DNA of 64,000 bases, taken from Paractinoplanes lichenicola. GTDB taxonomy: Bacteria; Actinomycetota; Actinomycetes; Mycobacteriales; Micromonosporaceae. The DNA lies in assembly GCF_016785085.1 (NCBI RefSeq), contig NZ_JAENHO010000003.1, positions 372,001 through 436,000 of the forward strand, in the 5' to 3' direction. A program made the translations under genes and the position numbers. Shown here one piece after another: positions 47,296 to 56,286 of this stretch. Under the pieces are notes generated by a model. The model was not told where the DNA came from. It saw nothing but the letters and a program-made list of their open reading frames with translations, and did not search any database. Every line of letters starts with the position of its first letter. Position 1 is the stretch's first letter.

Positions 47296-47711
47296 TAGAG
47301 GATCTCCTCGCTGGTGTTGCCAAGGTTGCCGAAGGCATTCTCGACGTCGCTGACCTTGGCGCGAGAGAATGCGTCAGACCCGCGGTACTTGTCGCTGATG
47401 TCCGAAGCCGCGTTGGCCAAGTCCTGGGTGCCGTTCGCGTAGTTGTACACGTTCTGATGCGTCACGTCTTGGGCGTCTCGATGGGCCAACAAGAACGACG
47501 TGAGCTCGATGAACTCTCCGTTGGGCGAGGGGAGAGGTGTGCCCATGGATTCCGAGACGCTGGCCATGTGGGGGGCGTAGCTGTCCTGCACGTTCGCGGC
47601 TAGTTTGGCTGCGAACTGTTCCATGGCTTGGATGTCGGCCTCGATCGAGCCGAAGTCTGTCGTGCCGTAGTCACGCAGCCAAGCAGGACCGCGGTCCTCC
47701 TCCGGAATCAT
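47295..47711 (-). CDS. Small helical protein of the mycosin module
   Basis: A 138-residue helical protein from ATG 47711; the frame extends upstream into a tandem repeat that I do not consider coding. It has IEADIQAMEQFAAKLAANVQDSYAPHMASVSESMG and a late helix DLANAASDISDKYRGSDAFSRAKVSDVENAFG. This two-helix layout fits a WXG100-like partner of the 460-residue protein, but no WXG tripeptide is present. The gene heads the operon. Confidence 0.7.
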   Translation of the reverse strand: MIPEEDRGPAWLRDYGTTDFGSIEADIQAMEQFAAKLAANVQDSYAPHMASVSESMGTPLPSPNGEFIELTSFLLAHRDAQDVTHQNVYNYANGTQDLANAASDISDKYRGSDAFSRAKVSDVENAFGNLGNTSEEIL

Positions 47712-47724
47712 CTGCGTCCTCCCC

Positions 47725-47768
47725 CGAAAACCGAACACACGAAAACCGAACACGCGAAACCGAACACA
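47725..47768. repeat. Three 14-15 bp direct repeats at the edge of the mycosin module
   Basis: CGAAAACCGAACACA and two close variants stand in tandem at 47725-47739, 47740-47754 and 47755-47768. They lie just upstream of the first gene of the module and 76 bp from the accE stop. They may be regulator sites or a scar of the insertion. Confidence 0.75.
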
Positions 47769-47844
47769 AGTACGCGAAGCGTCTGTGAGAGTAGTCGGTC
47801 ACTGCCAGCAGTGGGGGACCCTGTGGACAGTGACCGGCGATGAT

Positions 47845-48042
47845 CTAGCCAGGTAGGGCGGAGGTTCGCCAGGAGCGCGGGCCCATCGACGGGCGTGCGG
47901 AGCGGGCCCACGTGGAGGGGCGCGGCGCGGCCGGGGCGGCATCAATTTTGCTGGATGCGGCCGCCAGTATCGTGACCAGTGCGGCCAGCTCCTCGGCGGC
48001 CGGTTCGCCGCGCACGACGCTGACCAGGGGTTCCGTATCCAT
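47845..48042 (-). CDS. accE: Acyl-CoA carboxylase epsilon subunit
   Basis: The ATG at 48042 gives 65 residues. VSVVRGEPAAEELAALVTILAA is the AccE helix, and the end WARSARPSMGPRSWRTSALPG is the conserved C-terminus (arginine/tryptophan followed by SALP). AccE stabilises the AccA/AccD complex in actinobacteria. Normally it follows accD directly; here accD is 5.5 kb away with four genes in between. Confidence 0.9.
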   Translation of the reverse strand: MDTEPLVSVVRGEPAAEELAALVTILAAASSKIDAAPAAPRPSTWARSARPSMGPRSWRTSALPG

Positions 48043-48143
48043 TGACCGAGCGTACGACGTTGTGGGGTTGAACCGGTGACACGCATCCCACACTCGGCTG
48101 ATCGATTCGCTGTCGCTCGACATGACCGGGTATTTTCTCCGTG

Positions 48144-51100
48144 ATGTCTTCCTCTCCCCCGCTCGTAGTCGCTGACCGTTACCGGCTTGTCGCGCCGCTC
48201 GGTCAGGGCGGGATGGGTCGTGTCTGGCGGGCGACCGATGTCGTCCTGCACCGTGAGGTCGCCATCAAGGAGCTGGTGCCGCCGCCCGGGCTGACCCCCG
48301 GCGAGCGGCAGGAGATGCGCGAGCGGTCGCTGCGTGAGGCCCGCGCCATCGCCCGGCTCAACAACATCAACGTGGTTCGCGTGTTCGACGTGCTGCGCAC
48401 CGACGCCGACCCGTGGATCGTCATGGAGTACGTGCCGTCCCGCTCGCTGCAGGACACGCTGGCCGCCGACGGTCCTTTCAGCCCCGTACGGTCGGCGGAG
48501 ATCGGCCTCGGCGTGCTCAACGCGCTGCGCGCCGCCCACCGGGCCGGGGTCGTGCATCGCGACGTCAAGCCGGGCAATGTGCTGATCGGCGCGGACGGGC
48601 GCGTCGTGCTCACCGACTTCGGCCTGGCCACCGTCCCGGGTGACCCCAACGTCACGCGTACGGGTCTGGTGCTCGGCTCCCCGGCCTACATCGCCCCCGA
48701 GCGCGCTCGCGACGGTTCCGCCGGTCCCGCGGCCGACCTCTGGTCCCTCGGCGCCACGCTTTATGCCGCGGTTGAGGGCGCCTCGCCGTTCGCCCGGCCG
48801 TCCGCGATCGCCACACTCGCCGCCTTGGCCACCGAGAATCCGCCGCCCGCGCGCAACGCCGGCCCGCTCAAGCCGGTGCTCAACGGTCTGCTCCGCAAGG
48901 ACCCGACGCATCGCATCAACGCCGAGGAGGCCGAGCGTCTGCTGCTGCGCGCCGCCGGTCGGCGCTCCAAGCTGAGCTTCCCGATGAGCCCGACCATGCG
49001 CCGCCCCGGCGTGGGCCGCGATCGGTCGGCGCTCACCGGTGGCACTTCGGCGACCCCGGTTGTGCCCGGCCCGCGGCCTCCGGTCGCCCGTCCGGCCAAC
49101 CCGCCGGGCCCGCCTCCGATCACTCCGGGTCACCCGGCGGCCGGCGAGGGCCGGCCGCCGATCTTTACGCCGGGCAAGGCGCCGGTCGGCCGTTCCACCC
49201 CCGAGCCCCCGACCCGAGGCCGTACGACCGAGCCACCCGCGCGCGGCCGAGTGCCCGAGCCGACCGTCCGCGGCCGTACGCCGGAACCACCCGCCCGCGG
49301 CCGCGCGCCCGAGCCGCCCGTTCGTGGTCGCACGCCGGAGCCCTCGGCGCGGCGCCGCCCGGCGGCCGAGACGCCCACCCGGGTCGACGGCCCCAAGGTT
49401 GACGCCCCGCGCATGGACGCCACGCGCGTCGACGGCCCGCAGATCGACGCCACGCGTGTCGACGCCCCGCGTATGGATGCCACCCGCGTCGACGGTCCGC
49501 GCCCCGACGCCACCCGCGCCGACGGCCCGCCGGTGCAGGACGACCGCACCACGGTGGTCGGCCCGCCCAGCCCTCAGGCGAGCGGCGGCCTTTCCCGTAC
49601 GGCGAGGGGGACGCAGGCCGGTTTCACCGCGGCCGACGTCGCCGCGAACCGCCGGAAGAAGGCCGCCCCCGAGCACGAGCGGTCGCTGGCCGACGCCACT
49701 GCGCTGCTCCCGCGGGTGGGGGCCGACGGGCTGCCCAAGGAGAGCAAGCAGGACAAGCCCTCGGCCGACCCGACGACCCGGATCGCGCTCCCGGCCAAGC
49801 GGCCGTCCGAGGCGGCCCCGAAGCCGCCCGCGGCCAAGGCCACGCCGCCCGCCGCGGACCCGGCCGACAAGACGACGAAGATCTCCGAGCCGGTCGACAA
49901 GACCACCAAGATCACGCCGCCGAAGACGGCCCCGGCCCAGGCCAAGCCGGTCGTCCCGGAGGCGACTCAGGTCGTGACCCCGGCCCAGGCCGAGCCGCCG
50001 GCCCAGGACGCGACCCAGCTCGTAAAACCGGCCAACACTGAGCCGGCCAAGGCTGGTCGTGCCGATGCCGAGTCGGCAAAGGCGGCACCCGCGACGGCTG
50101 AGCCCACGAAGAGCGAGCCCAAGTCGGCCGCAGCCGTGAAGAGTGAAGCCGCAAAGGCCGAGGCGCCCGAGACCACGTCCAAGACGGCCGCCGCGCAGAC
50201 CGGTGCGGCGACCAGCGCAGAGACGGACGTGTCCAAGACCGACGCGACCCCGGACGGTGCGAAGGCCGACGCGACCCCGGACGCCGCGAAGACTGAGGCG
50301 ACCCCAGACAGCGCGAAGACTGACGCGACCCCGGATGACGCGAGGACCGACGCGACCCCGGACGCCGCGAAGACTGACGCGACTCCGGACGCCGCGAAGA
50401 CTGACGCGACCACGGATGACGCGAGGACCGACGCGACCTCGGGCAGCGCGAAGGCCGACGCGACCCCAGACAGTGCGAATGCCGACGCGACCCCGGGCAG
50501 CGCGAAGACCGACACGGCCCCGGACGACGCGAAGCCCGATACGACCGCGGACGGCGAAAGCTCTGACGCGGCCACGGACAAAGCGAAGAACAGCGCAAAC
50601 GCGGCCGCCGCAAAGACTCCCGGCTCCGAGATCGTGCCCGCGACGACCGACGCGGCCACGGCCGACGCGGAAACCGACGCGGACGCGAAAGACGCGGCCG
50701 CCACGGTCGAGCCCGACAAGACCACGGCAGAAAGCGCCAAGGCCGAGAGCGCACCCGCCCCCGAGCCGAAGACCGCCGGCAAAGCAAAGGACGTGGACGC
50801 CACCACGACCCTGGCTGCCGCAGCCCTGGCCGACCAGACCACCAAGATCGCCGAGCCGCCCAAGCGAGAGCTCAAGCCGGAGCCCACGGTCAAGCCCGAG
50901 GACGACGGCGACGACCACATGGCGCCGGTCCCGGCGTTCAGCCGGCCGAGCCGCCCCGCCTGGGCCCCCATGCCGCACGGCCCCACCCCCGGCATCACCG
51001 TCTTCGGCACCCGGCTCACGTACGGCCAGGCCGCGATCGGCGGCGGCGTCATCCTGCTGGTCATCGTGCTGATCGCGGTCCTGATCGGGCAGTCGCTCGG

Positions 51101-51698
51101 CGATGACGGCGACGACCAGAGCCAGGCCGGCGCCGCACCGCCCCCCAGCGCGGCGGCCACCACCGGCGGCAGCTCGGCGGCTCCGGCCGCCCCGTCGAAC
51201 GCGGCCACCACCAAGCCCAGTTCGCCCTCCGCGGCCCCGTCGACCACTGCCGCGCTCGCCCTGCCGTCGACCTGGGAGATGCGCACGGACAGCAGCGGAT
51301 TCAAGATCCCGTTGCCCAAGAGCGCCACGACTTCCCGCTCCGGCAGTGAGGTCGAGATCCGGTGGAGCAACCGCTACCTGCTGATCGACCAGACCAACAG
51401 CCCGAAGGGCAGCGCCCTCGAGGATTACAAACAGCAGGAGCGTGACCGCGCCGGCTCGGCCTATCGGAACTACGAGAAGGTCAAGATGGTCGAGGTGAAG
51501 AACTACTTCAAGCAGGCCGTCGACTGGGAGTTCTTCTACACCACGAGCACCGGCAACCGGCAGCACGCGGTGAAGCGCAACATCATCGTCAGCGACAAGC
51601 AGGCGTACTCGATCTCGTGGTATGTCTCGCCCGAGGACTGGGCGGCCTCACAGTCCGATTTGAAGCTGATCTACCAGGGTTTTCAGCCCAAGAAGTAA
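48144..51698 (+). CDS. Giant membrane Ser/Thr protein kinase with repeat-rich linker
   Basis: About 1184 residues. The kinase domain (about 10-270) is complete: YRLVAPLGQGGMGRVW, VAIKELV, VHRDVKPGNVLIGADGRVVLTDFGLA, and GSPAYIAPE. A roughly 640-residue linker is low-complexity: RGRTPEP-type repeats, VDAPRMDATR-type repeats, then 9-residue DATPDAAKT repeats (see separate entry). A membrane helix near 955-975 (IGGGVILLVIVLIAVLIG) leads to a C-terminal extracytoplasmic domain ending FQPKK. It is divergent from accE. The start is ATG 48144, with GTG at 48141 as the alternative. Confidence 0.93.
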   Translation: MSSSPPLVVADRYRLVAPLGQGGMGRVWRATDVVLHREVAIKELVPPPGLTPGERQEMRERSLREARAIARLNNINVVRVFDVLRTDADPWIVMEYVPSRSLQDTLAADGPFSPVRSAEIGLGVLNALRAAHRAGVVHRDVKPGNVLIGADGRVVLTDFGLATVPGDPNVTRTGLVLGSPAYIAPERARDGSAGPAADLWSLGATLYAAVEGASPFARPSAIATLAALATENPPPARNAGPLKPVLNGLLRKDPTHRINAEEAERLLLRAAGRRSKLSFPMSPTMRRPGVGRDRSALTGGTSATPVVPGPRPPVARPANPPGPPPITPGHPAAGEGRPPIFTPGKAPVGRSTPEPPTRGRTTEPPARGRVPEPTVRGRTPEPPARGRAPEPPVRGRTPEPSARRRPAAETPTRVDGPKVDAPRMDATRVDGPQIDATRVDAPRMDATRVDGPRPDATRADGPPVQDDRTTVVGPPSPQASGGLSRTARGTQAGFTAADVAANRRKKAAPEHERSLADATALLPRVGADGLPKESKQDKPSADPTTRIALPAKRPSEAAPKPPAAKATPPAADPADKTTKISEPVDKTTKITPPKTAPAQAKPVVPEATQVVTPAQAEPPAQDATQLVKPANTEPAKAGRADAESAKAAPATAEPTKSEPKSAAAVKSEAAKAEAPETTSKTAAAQTGAATSAETDVSKTDATPDGAKADATPDAAKTEATPDSAKTDATPDDARTDATPDAAKTDATPDAAKTDATTDDARTDATSGSAKADATPDSANADATPGSAKTDTAPDDAKPDTTADGESSDAATDKAKNSANAAAAKTPGSEIVPATTDAATADAETDADAKDAAATVEPDKTTAESAKAESAPAPEPKTAGKAKDVDATTTLAAAALADQTTKIAEPPKRELKPEPTVKPEDDGDDHMAPVPAFSRPSRPAWAPMPHGPTPGITVFGTRLTYGQAAIGGGVILLVIVLIAVLIGQSLGDDGDDQSQAGAAPPPSAAATTGGSSAAPAAPSNAATTKPSSPSAAPSTTAALALPSTWEMRTDSSGFKIPLPKSATTSRSGSEVEIRWSNRYLLIDQTNSPKGSALEDYKQQERDRAGSAYRNYEKVKMVEVKNYFKQAVDWEFFYTTSTGNRQHAVKRNIIVSDKQAYSISWYVSPEDWAASQSDLKLIYQGFQPKK
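50241..50537. repeat. 27-bp coding repeat in the kinase linker
   Basis: Eleven consecutive near-identical 27-bp units encode the nonapeptide DATPDAAKT and variants, within the kinase gene and in frame. Codon variation among units shows divergence after duplication. The stretch is highly acidic and likely disordered; it may be length-variable between strains. Confidence 0.9.
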
Positions 51699-51761
51699 CT
51701 CCGGGGAGTGACAACGGGGATGAATGGGTAATTCACCTCCTGTCACGGACGGAGGTGCGAC

Positions 51762-51977
51762 ATGAACTGCCGACGGTACGGCAGGAAGCCGACACTGGTT
51801 CTCTGGTTGCTGGTGGCCATCGCTGACCTGGTCTTTCTCACCATTGCGGCCGGTGCGCTCGTCATGATCGCGATCGTTGCCCTGCTGGCGCTGGTCGTCG
51901 GCGGCGTGTTCGCCGCACGCCTGCTGGCCAAGCCCGCCCAGGCGCCCGAAGCAGTGGTGGTCCGCCGCCGGGCGTGA
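51762..51977 (+). CDS. Small two-helix membrane protein
   Basis: A 71-residue protein with a hydrophobic block (about 11-52: TLVLWLLVAIADLVFLTIAAGALVMIAIVALLALVVGGV) that forms one or two helices, and a basic C-terminus. GGAGG stands 7 nt before the ATG, supporting real expression. It lies between the kinase and the M50 genes in the same direction. I know no family for it. Confidence 0.75.
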   Translation: MNCRRYGRKPTLVLWLLVAIADLVFLTIAAGALVMIAIVALLALVVGGVFAARLLAKPAQAPEAVVVRRRA

Positions 51978-52016
51978 ACAGCCGGCACATAGCGCGATCG
52001 GATACAGTTCCGCGCT

Positions 52017-52751
52017 GTGATCGACGGTGTGACTGACTTCTGGGACAAGCTGCTCGGCGCGCAACCGGATCCGCCCGGTCTGCTCGTCCTGCTCACGGCC
52101 CTGGCCGGTTTTCTCGCGGTGTCGTTCCGCCCGGTCTGGCGGGTGGCCCGCAACGCCGTCACGATCGCTCACGAGGGTGGTCACGCGCTGTTCGCTCTGC
52201 TCACCGGGCGTCGCCTGCGCGGCATCCGGCTCGAGTTCGACACGTCCGGCCTCACGCTGTCGTCGGGCCGCCCGACCGGTCCGGGCATGATGCTCACGCT
52301 GCTCGGCGGCTACATCGCGCCGTCGCTGGTCGGGGTGCTCGGGGCCTGGCTGCTCGGCGGCAACCGGATCACGCTGCTGCTCTGGCTTGCCGTCGCCCTG
52401 CTGCTCCTGATGCTGATCAACATTCGGAACCTGTTCGGCGTCCTGTCGCTGGTCATCACGGGGGCGATCGTCTTCGGCGTGTCCTGGTGGGCGTCTCCCG
52501 AGGTGCAGGCCGCTTTCGCGTACGCCGGGGTCTGGTTCCTGCTGTTCGGCGGGGTGCGCCCGGTCTTCGAGCTGCAGGCCCTGCGCCGCCGGGGCCGGAT
52601 GCGCGAGTCCGACGCCGACCAGCTCGCCCACATCACGCACGTGCCGGCCCTGTTCTGGGTCGGCTTCTTCCTGATCGTCAACCTGATCGCCGTCGTGATC
52701 GGCGCCTTCCTGCTGGCCGGCCAATGGCTGCCGGAGCTGAGCACGCAGTAG
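52017..52751 (+). CDS. M50-like membrane metalloprotease, first copy
   Basis: A 244-residue protein with five or six hydrophobic helices. AHEGGHALFALLTGRRL (near residue 52) gives the HExxH zinc motif as HEGGH. The conserved late motif of site-2 proteases (NxxPxxxLDG) is not obvious, so it belongs to the small M50B-like actinobacterial group. Intramembrane cleavage of a regulator is the family role; the substrate is unknown. The start is GTG at 52017. Confidence 0.88.
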   Translation: MIDGVTDFWDKLLGAQPDPPGLLVLLTALAGFLAVSFRPVWRVARNAVTIAHEGGHALFALLTGRRLRGIRLEFDTSGLTLSSGRPTGPGMMLTLLGGYIAPSLVGVLGAWLLGGNRITLLLWLAVALLLLMLINIRNLFGVLSLVITGAIVFGVSWWASPEVQAAFAYAGVWFLLFGGVRPVFELQALRRRGRMRESDADQLAHITHVPALFWVGFFLIVNLIAVVIGAFLLAGQWLPELSTQ

Positions 52752-52752
52752 C

Positions 52753-52804
52753 CGCACGGCGCCGAACCGGCTCCCGGCCGCACGGGGCCGAACCGGGTCC
52801 CGGG
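52753..52804. repeat. 26-bp direct repeat between M50 genes
   Basis: Two 26-bp units starting CGCACGG-GCCGAACCGG follow one another directly after the first M50 stop, with a third partial unit ending near 52820. They may fold into GC-rich hairpins and limit read-through. Confidence 0.7.
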
Positions 52805-52884
52805 CGCACGGGCCGGCCGGATCCGGTACGCAACGGCCGATCATCCGATAGGGGTGCTCAAAAACCGGAGTTAGCGTCCGACTC

Positions 52885-53553
52885 ATGGACGCTCCGCCGG
52901 GATTGGCCTGGTCAACGGCCGTTGTGGGCTTCGTCCTGGCCATGCCCCTTTTCAAGATCACGCATCATGCGATCACGCTCGCGCACGAGGGCGGCCACGC
53001 GCTGATCGGTTTGATCTTCGGTGGGAAGCTGCTGAAGAAGAAGGTGCACCTCACCAGCGACGGCGGCGGCGCCACCCACATCGAGATCGGCGGGCTCGGC
53101 CGCGTCTTCATGCTGCTGGCCGGTTATCTGGGCCCGTCCGTGGTCGGTCTGTCGGGTGCGTTGATGCTGGTCCATGGTTTCGAGCCCAGCGCGGTCATCA
53201 TGCTCAGCCTGGTTTTCGGCATCTTTGTGCTGGTGCTGACCCGGAACGCGTTCGGGCTGCTCGTCGCCGCGGGCACCGTCGGTCTGCTCTGGGTGCTGGT
53301 CAGCCGCGCCACCGACCAGGTGCAGCTGGTTTTCGCGTACGTCTGGGTCTGGTTCATGCTGATGGGCAGCACCCGGATGATCCCGCGCGTGTTCTGGGGC
53401 GTCCGGCAGCAGAAGGGTGTGCAGGATCCGGAGTTGCTGGAGAAGCACACCCACATCGGCGACGTCGTCTGGCTGTTCCTGTTCTGGATCGGCACGTTGG
53501 GCGCGCTCGTCTATGGCGGCGCGATGATGCTGCGCCACACCGGGGCGGCCTGA
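52885..53553 (+). CDS. M50-like membrane metalloprotease, second copy
   Basis: A 222-residue paralogue of the preceding gene. It has HEGGHALIGLIFGGKLLKKKVHLTSDGGG (near residue 33) with the same HEGGH motif, and similar helix order. The N-terminus is shorter. It ends 1 nt before the convergent accD stop. The two copies probably arose by tandem duplication. No shared substrate is evident. Confidence 0.88.
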   Translation: MDAPPGLAWSTAVVGFVLAMPLFKITHHAITLAHEGGHALIGLIFGGKLLKKKVHLTSDGGGATHIEIGGLGRVFMLLAGYLGPSVVGLSGALMLVHGFEPSAVIMLSLVFGIFVLVLTRNAFGLLVAAGTVGLLWVLVSRATDQVQLVFAYVWVWFMLMGSTRMIPRVFWGVRQQKGVQDPELLEKHTHIGDVVWLFLFWIGTLGALVYGGAMMLRHTGAA

Positions 53554-53554
53554 C

Positions 53555-55144
53555 TCAGAGCGGGATGTTGCCGTGCTTCTTGGGTGGCAGCGTCTCGCGT
53601 TTGGTGCGCAGCGTCCGCAGCGCCCGCGTGATCTGGGCCCGCGTCTCCGACGGCCTGATCACCGCGTCCACATAGCCCCGTTCGGCCGCGATGTACGGGT
53701 TGGCCAGCGTGTCCTCGTATTCCTGGATCAGCTCGGACCGTCGCGCCGCGGGGTCGTCGGCCGCGGCCAGGTCACCGCGGTAGAGGATGTTGACCGCGCC
53801 CTGCGACCCCATCACCGCGATCTGGGCCGTGGGCCAGGCGAAGTTGAGGTCGGCGCCGAGGTGCTTCGAGCCCATCACGTCGTACGCCCCGCCGTACGCC
53901 TTGCGCGTGATCACCGTCACCTTGGGCACGGTGGCCTCGGCGTACGCGTAAATGAGCTTCGCCCCCCGCCGGATGATGCCCTCCCACTCCTGCGAGGTGC
54001 CCGGCAGGAATCCCGGCACGTCGACGAAGGTCACCACGGGAATGTTGAAGGCGTCGCACGTACGGACGAATCGGGCCGCCTTCTCGGAGGCCGCGATGTC
54101 GAGCGTGCCCGCGAAATGCATGGGCTGGTTGGCCACCACGCCGACCGGCCGCCCCTCGACCCGCCCGAAGCCGACCACGATGTTCTGCGCGTAGAGCGGC
54201 TGCACCTCGAGGAAGTCGTCCACGACCGTCTCGACGACCTTCTTGATGTCGTACGGCTGATTGGCCGAATCCGGGATCAGGGAGTCCAACGCGAGATCGT
54301 CGTCCGTCGCCGACAGGGCAGCCGGCATCTCGAAGATCGTGGGGTCGTCCAGGTTGTTCGACGGCAGGTAGGACAGCAGCGCCCGCACGTAGTCGATCGC
54401 ATCGTCCTCGTCGGACGCCAGGTAGTGCGCGTTTCCGCTGCGCGTGTTGTGCGTGCGCGCGCCGCCCAGCTCCTCCATGCCGACCTCTTCGCCGGTGACC
54501 GTCTTGATCACGTCGGGGCCGGTGATGAACATGTGCGAGGTCTGGTCGACCATCACGGTGAAGTCGGTGATCGCGGGGGAGTAGACCGCGCCGCCCGCGC
54601 ACGGGCCCATGATCAGCGAGATCTGCGGGATGACGCCGCTGGCCCGCACGTTGCGGAAGAAGATGTCGGCGTAGAGGCCGAGTGCGACCACGCCCTCCTG
54701 GATGCGGGCGCCGCCGGAGTCGTTGATCCCGATGATCGGGCAGCCGATCTTCATGGCCAGGTCGAGCACCTTGACGATCTTCTCGCCGAAGACCTCGCCC
54801 AGCGAGCCGCCGAAGATCGTGAAGTCCTGGGAGAAGACGCAGACCTGCCGGCCGTCGACCGTGCCGTAGCCGGTGACCACCCCGTCCCCGTACGGGCGGT
54901 TCTTGTCGAGGCCGAAGTTGGTCGAGCGATGCCGGGCCAGCTCGTCGAGCTCGACGAACGAGCCCTGGTCGAGCAGCATCGCGATCCGCTCGCGGGCCGT
55001 CTTCTTGCCGCGCGCGTGCTGCTTCTCGACCGCGCGGGCGGACCCGGCGTGCACGGCCTCGCCCGTACGTCGTTCGAGGTCAGCGAGTTTGCCGGCGGTG
55101 GTGTGGATGTCGGCCACGACGTCGTCGTCCTGGTGGGTGGTCAC
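53555..55144 (-). CDS. accD: Acyl-CoA carboxylase beta chain (carboxyltransferase)
   Basis: Transfers carboxyl from biotin to acetyl- or propionyl-CoA. The 529-residue protein has both crotonase-like halves: [18 protein letters not shown] and [12 protein letters not shown] in the N-terminal domain, then [38 protein letters not shown] and [22 protein letters not shown] in the C-terminal domain. It matches AccD5-type subunits. Its start is divergent from the acidic membrane protein gene. Confidence 0.95.
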   Translation of the reverse strand: MTTHQDDDVVADIHTTAGKLADLERRTGEAVHAGSARAVEKQHARGKKTARERIAMLLDQGSFVELDELARHRSTNFGLDKNRPYGDGVVTGYGTVDGRQVCVFSQDFTIFGGSLGEVFGEKIVKVLDLAMKIGCPIIGINDSGGARIQEGVVALGLYADIFFRNVRASGVIPQISLIMGPCAGGAVYSPAITDFTVMVDQTSHMFITGPDVIKTVTGEEVGMEELGGARTHNTRSGNAHYLASDEDDAIDYVRALLSYLPSNNLDDPTIFEMPAALSATDDDLALDSLIPDSANQPYDIKKVVETVVDDFLEVQPLYAQNIVVGFGRVEGRPVGVVANQPMHFAGTLDIAASEKAARFVRTCDAFNIPVVTFVDVPGFLPGTSQEWEGIIRRGAKLIYAYAEATVPKVTVITRKAYGGAYDVMGSKHLGADLNFAWPTAQIAVMGSQGAVNILYRGDLAAADDPAARRSELIQEYEDTLANPYIAAERGYVDAVIRPSETRAQITRALRTLRTKRETLPPKKHGNIPL

Positions 55145-55274
55145 GCTCGTTCCTCACGCTTCCCGAGGGTCTACTCGTCAGTAGTTTGATCGTAGTGCGC
55201 TACCAGGGGCCATGGCGGCCCGTGCGCGTTTCGCACGCAATGCCCCATTCGTTACCTGTGTCGTGACGAACTGG

Positions 55275-56264
55275 ATGACCGCGGCCGGTATCGCCCTCAT
55301 CGCCGGAGGGCTGGCCACGCTGATCTGCTTCCGAACCGTGCTGTTCGGCGGGGGCGGGCGGCGGGCCCGGAGCGACGCGGAGGACGGCATCCAGCCCAAG
55401 TCGCGCCGCGCGCGGGGCAACCGGCGCCGCGATCGAGTGGCGGAGCCGGTCGCGGCGGCCGCCCTTCCCGCCCTTCCAGCCGACGTCGACCAGCGCGCTC
55501 CCCACGCCGAGGATCAAGACCTTTTCCCGTACGAGGATGAGCCCGTCGACGTGCCGTACGCGGTCGAGGAGCCGTACGAGGTCGAGGCGCTGTACGAGGA
55601 GCCGTACGACCCGGAGCCGTACGAGCCCGAGCTCGAACCCGCGCTGAGACTGGTGCTGGACGACATCGAGGAGGAGGTCGCGCCCGCGTACAGCGAGGAG
55701 CGCTACGGCCACCGCGTCGAGGGCTGGGTCCGCCCCGAATACAGTCACGTCCCCGAGGAGCCCCCGGCCGGCGAGTATTGGACCCCGATCCCGGTCGATC
55801 TGGAGCCCGACCCCGAGCCCTCGGCCAAGGGCTACGGCTGGCCCATGGCGGTCGAGCGGCTGCCCTCGGTTCCCGACTACGAGCCGTCCACCGGTTTCGA
55901 CCTGGCGCCGATCGAGCACGAGCCGACCGAGATCGTCGCCCCCCGTACGCCCGCGCGTAAGCGACGCGACCGGGCGCCGATCAGCGACCGCGACCGGGCC
56001 AACCGCATCCGCCTGCCCCGCAGCTGGTCCGCCCGGGACGACAAATATCAGGAACCGGCCGCCCGCGAATGGCGGACCGAGAACGACTCCGTGCCGCGTC
56101 GCCGCCGGGCCGAGTCCACCCAGATGTTCACCGCGGTGACCGACGACCCGCCACCTGCCAGCCGGCGTCGCCCCCGCCCGCGGCCGCGCCCCTCGGCGGA
56201 GCCGGTCGACCGCAGCACGACGATGTATGTCAGCCGCCACGCGGCCGAACCGCCGCCCCGCTGA
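55275..56264 (+). CDS. Membrane-anchored acidic, disordered protein
   Basis: ATG at 55275 gives about 329 residues; a GTG at 55263 or ATG at 55212 would extend it. The first ~25 residues form a membrane anchor (MTAAGIALIAGGLATLICFRTVLFG), followed by a basic stretch. A long acidic, Pro/Tyr-rich region (VEEPYEVEALYEEPYDPEPYEPELE) and an Arg-rich end (SRRRPRPRPRPSAEP) come next. No enzyme motif is visible. It lies between accD and birA; the function is unknown. Confidence 0.75.
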   Translation: MTAAGIALIAGGLATLICFRTVLFGGGGRRARSDAEDGIQPKSRRARGNRRRDRVAEPVAAAALPALPADVDQRAPHAEDQDLFPYEDEPVDVPYAVEEPYEVEALYEEPYDPEPYEPELEPALRLVLDDIEEEVAPAYSEERYGHRVEGWVRPEYSHVPEEPPAGEYWTPIPVDLEPDPEPSAKGYGWPMAVERLPSVPDYEPSTGFDLAPIEHEPTEIVAPRTPARKRRDRAPISDRDRANRIRLPRSWSARDDKYQEPAAREWRTENDSVPRRRRAESTQMFTAVTDDPPPASRRRPRPRPRPSAEPVDRSTTMYVSRHAAEPPPR

Positions 56265-56286
56265 CCCCGGCGCTAGGCTCGGCCCC

